Shown: piece after piece, positions 1 to 5,153 of the stretch
Layout of the letters: each line of letters begins with the position of its first letter
How positions within the stretch are numbered: position 1 is the first letter of the stretch
Assembly: GCA_013695175.1 (NCBI GenBank)
Contig: JACDAZ010000376.1
Location: forward strand, 1-5,153
Direction: 5' to 3'
DNA from: Flavisolibacter sp.
GTDB lineage: Bacteria > Bacteroidota > Bacteroidia > Chitinophagales > Chitinophagaceae
DNA length: 5,153 nucleotides
Made by a program: the position numbers and the translations under genes
Notes under the pieces: model-generated
The model's input: the letters and a program-made list of their open reading frames with translations, nothing else
The model's database searches: none
Told to the model about the DNA's origin: nothing

Positions 1-52
1 TCAAATTTAAGAGGCTTTTTTTGGCGGGTAGGCCGAAAGGTTGAAACTGTTT

Positions 53-83
53 TTTGGCTGCATAGATTAAAACAATAAATTTG
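53..83 (+). promoter_or_regulatory. Bacteroidetes-type promoter of the tRNA-Leu gene
   Basis: A TTTG at 53-56 and a TAAATTTG at 76-83 are separated by 19 bases. This matches the -33 (TTTG) and -7 (TAnnTTTG) consensus used by the primary sigma factor of Bacteroidetes, with every fixed base present. Transcription would start a few bases after 83, leaving a leader of under about 10 bases before the mature tRNA at 97. The spacing and the gene behind it make this the best-supported promoter in the window; the start site itself is inferred. Confidence 0.72.
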
Positions 84-96
84 CTGTCCTATTGGA

Positions 97-180
97 GCCC
101 GGGTGTTGAAATTGGTAGACAAGCCACCTTGAGGTGGTGGTGCTGGAAACGGCGTGCTGGTTCGAATCCGGTCCTGGGCA
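97..180 (+). tRNA. tRNA-Leu (anticodon GAG)
   Basis: All cloverleaf arms can be paired by eye. The acceptor stem GCCCGGG (97-103) pairs with CCTGGGC (173-179), with one G-U pair. A 3-bp D stem (106-108 with 120-122) encloses the AATTGGTAGA-type D loop. The anticodon stem CCACC (124-128) pairs with GGTGG (136-140), and the loop TTGAGGT places anticodon GAG at 131-133. A long variable arm (141-155) marks it as class II, and the T arm carries TTCGAAT (161-167). The long variable arm, anticodon and A73 discriminator (180) all fit leucine; GAG reads CUC and CUU codons. The 3' CCA is not encoded (ACAA follows the acceptor stem), so a CCA-adding enzyme must add it. It has its own promoter and terminator and appears to be a single-gene unit. 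Confidence 0.96.
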
Positions 181-191
181 CAAAAGTCATT

Positions 192-221
192 AATGGGCGA
201 TTCTTTTTAGAATCGCCCATT
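192..221 (+). terminator. Rho-independent terminator after tRNA-Leu
   Basis: Bases 192-204 and 209-221 form a perfect 13-bp stem (core ATGGGCGATTCT) closed by a TTTT loop and followed by a T-rich tail (TTTATTT). It begins 11 bases after the tRNA end, so it most likely ends the tRNA transcript and isolates it from the LamG gene downstream. Confidence 0.85.
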
Positions 222-248
222 TTATTTCCTTCTACAAAACTGCTTCCT

Positions 249-276
249 TAGCGCATTTTATACAAATAGCGCATTT
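249..276 (+). repeat. Short direct repeat TAGCGCATTT, two copies
   Basis: TAGCGCATTT occurs at 249-258 and again at 267-276, an 18-base period with an 8-base spacer. It lies in the otherwise featureless AT-rich gap (222-394) between the tRNA terminator and the LamG gene, about 120-145 bases before that start codon. Two same-facing 10-base copies could be a binding site for a regulator of the downstream gene, but chance is not excluded. No other gene or RNA is recognisable in this gap. Confidence 0.4.
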
Positions 277-394
277 ACTTTTTCAATTAGAACTGAACAC
301 TTTCTTTACTATATATATTACTGTATGCATTTGTAGGCATCTTTAATTATTGTGTGTACCTTACTGTTTCTGATTCCTTTTTAAAATCCAACCC

Positions 395-1663
395 ATGAAA
401 AAATCTATACTATTTGTTCTGTCCATTATAACCATTCCGGTTATTCTGATTGCCCAGATGCCTGAGGGTGCTATCGCAATCTACCAACTTGATAATACTG
501 CTACCGATATCAGCGGTAATAGTTACAACGGATCACTCACTTCTACTTCAGCCACTACGAACCGTTTTAGCAATAGTAATTCTGCCACAGCATTTACTGC
601 AAATTCTTCAGTCGGAACTTTGCCGTTAGAACTGGTAACTGCTGTAAGTGATGATTTCACCGTTGGCTTTTGGTTCAGGACTACGATGACTGCATCGTCA
701 CATAATCAGTGGTATGGAGGCAATGCGCTTGTTGATGCTGAAGTTTGCGGCGGCACTACCGACTGGGGGACAGCGTTGATAGATGGAGGTAAAGTTTCCT
801 TTGGCATTGGCGACCCCGATATCACCATCAAATCAACTGCAGCCGGGTATAACGACGGTAACTGGCATTTTGTAACAGCAACCCGCAACAAAACAAGCGG
901 CACCATCATATTATATATGAACGGCGTGCAGGTGGCTACATCATCCGGTACCACTACCAGTTCATTAACCGCACCAAATAGTATTCGCCTCGGATCCAAT
1001 CCCTGCGCTCCCACCGGTGTATATACTGGCGATCTTGATGATATTGTTCTTTACAACCGTGTGCTGAGCAGTAGTGAAGTAACAACCATGTATGTTCATT
1101 TGAGTGCTGTTGTACTGCCGCTACGCTGGATATTCTTCACGGGCGAATTGCAGGGGAACCAGGCAAAACTGCAATGGCAGGTGGAAGCAGTTGAGAACAA
1201 TGATCGTTTTGAAATCGAACATTCAACAGATGGAAGACATTTTATAAAAAAGGGAACACTTCGAGATGGGGACGGCAATACAACAGTTCCGGGCAAGACA
1301 TTGTATTCATTTTCGGATGGCGGCCTGGCGACAGGCTTACATTTTTATCGCATTCGGCAGGTAGACAAGGATGGCAGGTATACTTTGTCGAAAACCGTAC
1401 AACTCAAAGTAAATTTTAAAATCGCCGGCTTTTATCTGCGATCGAATCCAGTGGCTGATCAACTGCTACTCGTAAACGGAAATCAAATTAATGTGTTGCG
1501 GCTGCAGGTAGCAGATATGTCTGGAAGAATATTGCTTGACAGGAATATGAAATCAACCGATGCTGTTATAAGAACAGATGTAGGTAAATTGCGACACGGG
1601 TATTATCTTCTAAAAATAAGTAGTGATAGTATCGACATAACAATTCCCTGGATAAAACAATAA
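395..1663 (+). CDS. Secreted LamG/concanavalin-like domain protein with T9SS sorting domain
   Basis: A 422-residue protein of modular build. Residues 1-20 form a signal peptide (KK, then a hydrophobic stretch ending in LIA before Q21), pointing to Sec export and SPase I cleavage. Residues about 25-233 fit the LamG-like jelly-roll (Laminin_G_3/concanavalin-like) fold: an early D-x-SGN-x-YNG motif, FTVGFWFR in the middle, a DGNWHFV segment, and the closing GDLDDIVLYNRVLS element typical of the family. Residues about 234-340 resemble the fibronectin-like segment common in Bacteroidetes secreted proteins (LPLRW, FEIEHSTDG, YRIRQVDKDG). Residues 346-422 look like the type A T9SS C-terminal domain (SNPV, MSGR, LRHGYYLLKI), so it should be carried across the outer membrane and attached to the surface or released. 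LamG domains usually bind glycans or proteins; no catalytic residues are visible, so its ligand is unknown. The ATG at 395 is chosen because the signal peptide follows directly; there is no Shine-Dalgarno, as is usual in this phylum. The gene is richer in G+C (about 47% in a sampled line) than the signalling genes (about 32%). Confidence 0.88.
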   Translation: MKKSILFVLSIITIPVILIAQMPEGAIAIYQLDNTATDISGNSYNGSLTSTSATTNRFSNSNSATAFTANSSVGTLPLELVTAVSDDFTVGFWFRTTMTASSHNQWYGGNALVDAEVCGGTTDWGTALIDGGKVSFGIGDPDITIKSTAAGYNDGNWHFVTATRNKTSGTIILYMNGVQVATSSGTTTSSLTAPNSIRLGSNPCAPTGVYTGDLDDIVLYNRVLSSSEVTTMYVHLSAVVLPLRWIFFTGELQGNQAKLQWQVEAVENNDRFEIEHSTDGRHFIKKGTLRDGDGNTTVPGKTLYSFSDGGLATGLHFYRIRQVDKDGRYTLSKTVQLKVNFKIAGFYLRSNPVADQLLLVNGNQINVLRLQVADMSGRILLDRNMKSTDAVIRTDVGKLRHGYYLLKISSDSIDITIPWIKQ

Positions 1664-1669
1664 ATAAGT

Positions 1670-1694
1670 GCAGAGCATAACCTGTGTTTTTTTT
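1670..1694 (+). terminator. Possible weak terminator after the LamG gene
   Basis: GCAG (1670-1673) can pair with CTGT (1682-1685) around an 8-base loop, and a run of eight T follows at 1687-1694, directly after the LamG stop codon. The T run is convincing but the stem is only 4 bp with one G-U pair, so this is a tentative call. The rest of the gap to 1936 holds no recognisable gene: only ATG-initiated frames of 11-16 codons, and no good promoter match. Confidence 0.3.
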
Positions 1695-1936
1695 AAAGCC
1701 ACTATATGTTACACAAATATTATGATGCTAAAGAAAATGCTTAAACGTCTGGTCTAAAAGAAGATTTTATTAGGAGATAACCACAGATTCCAATGGCAAC
1801 CGAAAGCATTTTTAATATTACAATAAAACACCATAGAATATGCTCTACATCAATGTTTCTTTTCTACTACAACTCACCCGAAAAACTTAATTGATCTTTG
1901 TTTTCCATATTCTAATTTTAAACCACTATTAATCCA

Positions 1937-2587
1937 ATGATGCAACAAATCAAAATCCTGATTGTAGAAGACCATACTCTGGTGAGAGAAGGTTGGTCTT
2001 TTTTCTTAAAATTGAATCCCCGCCTGCTTGTTGTAGGTGAAACTGGCAGTGGTGAAGAAGCTATTATACTTGCAAGACAACTTAATCCTGATGTAATCAT
2101 TATGGATATTAATTTACCTGGTATAAATGGTTTAGAAGCAACAGAAAAAATACTTGCTATTTCTCCACAAATAAAAATTTTAGGAGTATCAATGAATAAT
2201 CAATCCGGCTATGCAAAAGCCTTAATACAAAAAGGTGGGATGGGTTATGTAACTAAAAATTCGCCCCAGGAAGAATTATATCATGCAATTATAGAAGTGG
2301 CTTCAGGAAAGAAATATGTATGTAATGAAATAAAAGATTTATTATCTGAACAGATGATTAGCAATAATAGCTCCGGTAGTTCTATTAATTCATTATCAGG
2401 AAGAGAAATGGAAGTAATCGCCTACATCAAAGCAGGAAAATCATCTAAAGAAATAGCGGAGTTATTTGGCTTATCTATAAAAACTGTTGAAGCACACAGG
2501 TATAATATTCTTAAGAAGCTTAATTTAAAAAATACAGCTGCACTTATAAACTTTGTAAATACTCAGCAGCCCATCTTTAATATATAA
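1937..2587 (+). CDS. NarL/LuxR-family DNA-binding response regulator
   Basis: A 216-residue protein, normal length for the NarL/FixJ class. The receiver domain (about 5-120) has the acidic pair E11-D12, the phosphoacceptor D57 in an IMDINLPG context, S85 at the usual Ser/Thr switch position and the conserved K107. A linker rich in Ser and Asn (about 142-152) leads to a LuxR-type helix-turn-helix (about 151-208) with the family landmarks LSGREMEV, SSKEIAELFGLS, KTVEAHRYNILKKL and NLKN. Phosphorylation of D57 would control binding to promoter DNA; the target genes cannot be told from this window. Two adjacent ATG codons (1937 and 1940) could start it; either leaves the domain intact. It converges on a HisKA_3-type REC-kinase gene, and this kinase class usually pairs with NarL-type regulators, so that kinase is its likely partner. 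No consensus promoter was found upstream. Confidence 0.93.
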   Translation: MMQQIKILIVEDHTLVREGWSFFLKLNPRLLVVGETGSGEEAIILARQLNPDVIIMDINLPGINGLEATEKILAISPQIKILGVSMNNQSGYAKALIQKGGMGYVTKNSPQEELYHAIIEVASGKKYVCNEIKDLLSEQMISNNSSGSSINSLSGREMEVIAYIKAGKSSKEIAELFGLSIKTVEAHRYNILKKLNLKNTAALINFVNTQQPIFNI

Positions 2588-2603
2588 TTGAAAAATAAAA
2601 GTA

Positions 2604-2618
2604 AGCCCCCTTTGGGCT
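2604..2618. terminator. Bidirectional terminator between convergent genes
   Basis: AGCCC (2604-2608) pairs with GGGCT (2614-2618) around a CCTTT loop. The hairpin sits in the 44-base gap between the stop codons of the NarL-type regulator (+) and the REC-kinase (-). Read leftward it is followed by a T-rich stretch (TTACTTTTATTTTT), a good tail for ending the long - strand operon; read rightward the tail (CCTTTAATAATT) is weaker. The stem is short but GC-rich and well placed for both transcripts. Confidence 0.62.
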
Positions 2619-2631
2619 CCTTTAATAATTG

Positions 2632-3720
2632 TTAGTTATTGCTGTTCTGATAAAGTGATACATTTAACATACATCCATTCCCAGGCGATGAAATAATTTT
2701 TACAGTACCATTATGAACCGCAGCTCTGTTTTTAATGTTCGTTAATCCTATACCATTGCTTTTTATTGTAGTATCAAACCCCTTCCCATTATCGCTTATC
2801 ATCAAGCCCACATGTTGCTCATCACTTACCAGTTGAATTTTGATTTCTGAAGCATCTGCATATTTAAAAATATTATTTAACTGCTCCTGTATAATTCTAA
2901 AAATAACCAGCTTCATTTCTTCTCCTGATTCTTCTTCTTTGAATGAAGAATGACAAAATAAAATATTAGCATCCTTAACCACAGATAGATCGTTAACCAG
3001 ATCTTTAATGGTGGGTATTAAACCAATAAATTTTTCCGTTGATGGACCTACCAGTGCTTTGGTAAGCTTTCTGATTTCTTCTATAGCATCTGCTATATAT
3101 TGCTGGCTCTTTTTTACAAATGTTTTATAATCATTTTCCTGTGTGAGGCAATGATTCAGGTAAAGATTTGAAGCAGCCAGTATCTGATTCACATTATCAT
3201 GAAGTTCTTTTCCTATTTCTGACCTTTCACGTTCCTGTGCTCCAATCACTTCTTTAAGGATGTTTTTATTCTCCTGTATTTTCTGTTCAAGTAATCTCTG
3301 TTCAGATTCCTTCAGCTGCAGATTAATTTTTTTTCTTTCGATGTTGTAGATAATACTTTTATAAAGTGCATTTGCAGTGATATCATCTTTTAATAAGTAA
3401 TCTGCAACTCCTAATGATAGAGACTTTATACTGAAATCAACATCTGAATATCCTGTTAGAATAATAACAGGTATATCACCTGCTAACAAAATCACTTCTT
3501 TTATGAGTGCTTCTCCGGTTTTATCTGTAAGTGACAGGTCTAAAAGAATAACATTGAAATGGTTTGCTGTTTCTAATAAAGCTTTAGCCTCTTTAAAATA
3601 TTTTACGTGCTGAATTCCGGGATGCTTCATCCGCTCATCGAGGTAATCTTCTATTAAGAGAAAATCACCTGAATTATCTTCAATAACAAGAATAGAATAT
3701 TGATTTTTATCTTTTAACAT
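2632..3720 (-). CDS. Receiver-HisKA_3 histidine kinase (sensorless hybrid kinase)
   Basis: A 362-residue protein without membrane segments, so cytoplasmic. The N-terminal receiver (about 8-125) has the acidic pair E14-D15, the phosphoacceptor D61 (LLDLSL), T89 and K111 in the expected places. A charged helical, probably coiled-coil linker follows (about 128-160). The dimerisation/phosphotransfer helix is of the HisKA_3 (NarX/DesK) type: ERERSEIGKELHDNVNQ, with phosphoacceptor H174. The HATPase_c domain has the N-box (E279, N282, N283), the G1 motif DNGKG (310-314) and GIGL (323-326), so it looks catalytically complete. There is no PAS, GAF or periplasmic sensor; input is presumably phosphorylation of its own receiver. 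It starts 14 bases after the Rcp1-like gene, with AGGAAAG about 10 bases before the ATG as a possible ribosome site, and so is probably the last gene of that operon. HisKA_3 kinases typically phosphorylate NarL-type regulators, and one lies convergently next door. Confidence 0.92.
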   Translation of the reverse strand: MLKDKNQYSILVIEDNSGDFLLIEDYLDERMKHPGIQHVKYFKEAKALLETANHFNVILLDLSLTDKTGEALIKEVILLAGDIPVIILTGYSDVDFSIKSLSLGVADYLLKDDITANALYKSIIYNIERKKINLQLKESEQRLLEQKIQENKNILKEVIGAQERERSEIGKELHDNVNQILAASNLYLNHCLTQENDYKTFVKKSQQYIADAIEEIRKLTKALVGPSTEKFIGLIPTIKDLVNDLSVVKDANILFCHSSFKEEESGEEMKLVIFRIIQEQLNNIFKYADASEIKIQLVSDEQHVGLMISDNGKGFDTTIKSNGIGLTNIKNRAAVHNGTVKIISSPGNGCMLNVSLYQNSNN

Positions 3721-3734
3721 AGTTTAGCTTTCCT

Positions 3735-4148
3735 TTATTTATTTTCCTTGTTTATCCAAAAGTTTTCAATTAATTCAATTGTTTTCTGAAAATCATTTGC
3801 TTCTACAGGTTTTGAAATAAAATATTCCACACCATTCTCATAGCACGCTCTTTTATCTGTTTGAGATGAGGATGTAGTAAACATTATGACCGGTAAATTT
3901 TTTGTTTCTTCTGTTGTTTTTAAATGTTTAAGTACCTGGTGTCCATTTCTTCGGGGAAGATTAATATCCAAAAGTACCATATCAGGTAGTTGCTTTTGAA
4001 TGATTGCTTTTCCAAAGAAATCACATGCTTCCTTTCCGTCTTTTATCACTGATATCCTTTTCTCTATTTTTCCAGCTTCACAGGCTTCAAGGAACAATAA
4101 AATATCACCTTCATTATCATCAACCAAAAGAATATTTAAAGTTTTCAT
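3735..4148 (-). CDS. Rcp1-like single-domain response regulator
   Basis: A 137-residue stand-alone receiver with no output domain. The signature is close to the cyanobacterial Rcp1 subfamily often placed beside phytochrome-like and PAS histidine kinases: VDDNEGD at the start (D10-D11), LDINLPRRNGHQVL around phosphoacceptor D61, FTTSSSQTD around T91-T92, YFISKP with K113-P114, and a C-terminal helix ending in ENFW. It probably receives phosphate from a sensor kinase and acts by protein-protein contact or as a relay intermediate. Its ATG (4146-4148) overlaps the TGA of the preceding ORF (4145-4147) as ATGA, which suggests coupled translation. The REC-kinase starts 14 bases after its stop codon. 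Kinase-Rcp1 gene pairs with a small overlap are a common arrangement, so the overlap supports an ancestral full-length kinase directly upstream. No Shine-Dalgarno is evident. Confidence 0.92.
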   Translation of the reverse strand: MKTLNILLVDDNEGDILLFLEACEAGKIEKRISVIKDGKEACDFFGKAIIQKQLPDMVLLDINLPRRNGHQVLKHLKTTEETKNLPVIMFTTSSSQTDKRACYENGVEYFISKPVEANDFQKTIELIENFWINKENK

Positions 4149-4477
4149 AGCCTATATTTTTTTATAGTAAAACAAAATTTTGAACCTTTATTTGGTAATG
4201 ATTCAACCCATATCTTTCCTCCATGCCTGTTGACTATCCTTTTATACATTGATAATCCTATTCCTGATCCTTCATATTCTTCAACTGAATGCAGTCGTTT
4301 AAAAACATGAAATAGTTGACCTGCAAATTCAGGTGCTATACCAATACCATTATCCTCAATATAAAACTGCCACTCTGTTTCAGTTTCTTGTATTAACTGC
4401 TCCAGGTTTTGCTGCACTTCAAAAGCATCTACCAATTCAGGACGATTTTGAAAAGCTTTTTTCACCTGTTCTTCCAT
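4145..4477 (-). CDS. Truncated histidine-kinase ATPase fragment (possible pseudogene)
   Basis: An open frame of 110 codons. Residues 36-105 align without gaps to the ATPase domain of the kinase upstream (40 of 70 identical by my count): WQFYIEDNGIGI (G1 motif D42-G46), VFKRLH, then EYEGSGIGLS (G70-L75) and GGKIWVES. The first part of a HATPase_c domain is absent, including the N-box whose Asn coordinates magnesium-ATP, and there is no phosphoacceptor His. Residues 13-32 (PELVD...NLEQLIQETE) resemble the stretch that normally sits between the HisKA helix and the ATPase domain, so the ORF looks like a kinase with an internal in-frame deletion and a lost N-terminus. An in-frame TAA lies three codons before the ATG at 4477, so it cannot extend upstream in this frame. 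It lies 51 bases after the upstream kinase stop and shares an ATGA overlap with the Rcp1-like gene. It is unlikely to be a working kinase; it may be a decaying remnant kept open for coupling, or a small binding or dimerisation protein. Confidence 0.6.
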   Translation of the reverse strand: MEEQVKKAFQNRPELVDAFEVQQNLEQLIQETETEWQFYIEDNGIGIAPEFAGQLFHVFKRLHSVEEYEGSGIGLSMYKRIVNRHGGKIWVESLPNKGSKFCFTIKKYRL

Positions 4478-4528
4478 TCCATTTTATACTTCAAAACAAC
4501 TTAATGCTATAAACATCTTTTTCAATTA

Positions 4529-5153
4529 TTAATTCAGTGAATCAATTTCAATAATGCAGCTTTTATCTTCTTTATTGGTTTGTAATATTTGCTTAGGTAT
4601 TGTAAAGAAGAAAGAACTACCCTTGCCCGGTTCTGACGTTACCCATATGGAACCATTCAGGTTTTCAATAATTCTTTTACAAATTGACAGTCCCATACCT
4701 GTTCCTGAATATTCATCCTTATTATGCAATCGTTGAAACACTACAAATATTTGTTCTAAATAATCAGCCTCTATTCCGATTCCATTGTCTTTAATTTCAA
4801 ATTGCCAAACATCATTTGTTTCTGAGTAAGAAATCTCTACTATAGATGCTATATCTTTTTGACGATACTTCAAAGCATTACTGATCAAGTTTTGAAACAC
4901 GAGAAGTAGCAAGGTTTTGTACGTATGTATTATGGGAAATGGCTCATTTTTAATAATTATTTTAGACCCACTTACTTGTCGTTTAAAGGTGTATAAAACT
5001 TCTTTTAATATCTCATCGGTATCAACAGGTTCTATGTCTTCATCTAAGCGACCTACTCGTGAAAACTGGAGCAGATCTAATATGATCTGACGCATTCGCT
5101 TAGCACCATCCACTGCAAAGTGGATATATTGTTTTCCCCGTTCATCTAAAACC
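4529..5153 (-). CDS. Sensor histidine kinase, C-terminal part (5' end outside window)
   Basis: The last 207 residues of a HisKA-type kinase. The frame stays open to the right edge with good family sequence (LDERGKQYIHFAVDGAKRM), so the GTG at 5111-5113 is not its start and the gene is cut by the window. Visible parts in order, numbered from the first full codon at the edge: the end of the second HisKA helix (about 1-35, ILDLLQFSRVGR), the HATPase_c N-box QNLISNALKY (N92), G1 motif DNGIGI (D122), VFQRLH, GTGMGLS (150-156) and the closing KGSSFFFTIPK, then a tail of about 20 residues. All ATP-binding motifs are present. The phosphoacceptor His and any PAS, GAF or phytochrome-type sensor domains lie beyond the window, so the signal is unknown. 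The VDGAKRM..ILDLL..SRVGR style is that of PAS/phytochrome-like kinases that work with Rcp1-type regulators, such as the one downstream. It is the first visible gene of the - strand operon. Confidence 0.93.
   Translation of the reverse strand, partial: VLDERGKQYIHFAVDGAKRMRQIILDLLQFSRVGRLDEDIEPVDTDEILKEVLYTFKRQVSGSKIIIKNEPFPIIHTYKTLLLLVFQNLISNALKYRQKDIASIVEISYSETNDVWQFEIKDNGIGIEADYLEQIFVVFQRLHNKDEYSGTGMGLSICKRIIENLNGSIWVTSEPGKGSSFFFTIPKQILQTNKEDKSCIIEIDSLN

Noticed and set aside
1..19. Possible 3' arm of a terminator cut by the left edge (GAGGC followed by seven T; TC at 1-2 could begin the opposite arm's end).
   Set aside because: Only two bases of the presumed 5' arm are inside the window, so the stem cannot be verified.
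97..180. tRNA-Leu as an attachment site for an integrated element.
   Set aside because: No second copy of the tRNA 3' end and no integrase or other mobility gene is seen in the window.
300..333. Possible promoter for the LamG gene: TTTC at 301-304 and TGCATTTG at 326-333.
   Set aside because: Both boxes carry a mismatch at a fixed base; in AT-rich DNA such weak matches are common.
706..1014. Reverse-strand open frame of 102 codons inside the LamG gene.
   Set aside because: It is antisense to well-supported domain sequence, has no family-like features and is a composition shadow; the same applies to the 66-codon frame at 1096-1296.
1722..1757. Tiny frame with a Lys/Leu-rich 11-residue product, and another of 16 residues at 1840-1890.
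   Set aside because: Both are too short to separate from chance and have no promoter, ribosome site or recognisable product.
1893..1900. GATCTTTG as a -7 box for the NarL-type regulator.
   Set aside because: First base mismatched and no TTTG at a suitable distance upstream.
4554..4736. Forward-strand open frame of 60 codons opposite the sensor kinase.
   Set aside because: Antisense shadow of conserved ATPase-domain sequence; the 60-codon reverse frame at 1918-2100 is rejected for the same reason.
5111..5113. GTG as the start of the right-hand kinase.
   Set aside because: The frame stays open to the window edge with clear kinase-family sequence before this codon, so it is internal.

Overview
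The window looks like a chromosomal segment of a Bacteroidota bacterium, probably near the Chitinophagaceae; the family is inferred from general style only. The evidence is a secreted protein with a type IX secretion (T9SS) C-terminal sorting domain, a promoter matching the Bacteroidetes -33/-7 consensus (TTTG and TAnnTTTG) before a tRNA gene, almost no Shine-Dalgarno sites, AT-rich DNA, and a cluster of Rcp1-type, REC-kinase and NarL-type signalling genes.

Left part (1-1700): bases 1-52 hold no assignable gene. A consensus promoter (53-83) drives a tRNA-Leu(GAG) gene (97-180), which is closed by a perfect 13-bp hairpin terminator (192-221). After a 173-base gap with a short direct repeat comes a gene for a secreted LamG/concanavalin-like protein with a T9SS tail (395-1663). 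It is clearly richer in G+C than the signalling genes.

Right part (1937-5153) is a two-component signalling locus in two convergent blocks that meet at a shared hairpin (2604-2618). On the + strand is one NarL/LuxR-type response regulator (1937-2587). On the - strand, read from the right edge leftward, are: the C-terminal part of a HisKA-type sensor kinase that continues beyond the window (4529-5153); a 110-codon ORF holding only part of a kinase ATPase domain (4145-4477); an Rcp1-like single-domain response regulator that starts inside the stop codon of that ORF (3735-4148, ATGA overlap); and a sensorless kinase with an N-terminal receiver and a HisKA_3/HATPase_c core (2632-3720).

A reasonable model, inferred from families and gene order, is a relay: the right-hand sensor kinase phosphorylates the Rcp1-like regulator and/or the receiver of the REC-kinase, and the HisKA_3 kinase passes phosphate to the NarL-type regulator, the only DNA-binding output protein here. 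The most unusual item is the 110-codon ORF, which looks like the remains of a second sensor kinase that lost its N-box through an internal in-frame deletion. I see no mobile element, CRISPR array or clearly undescribed system.
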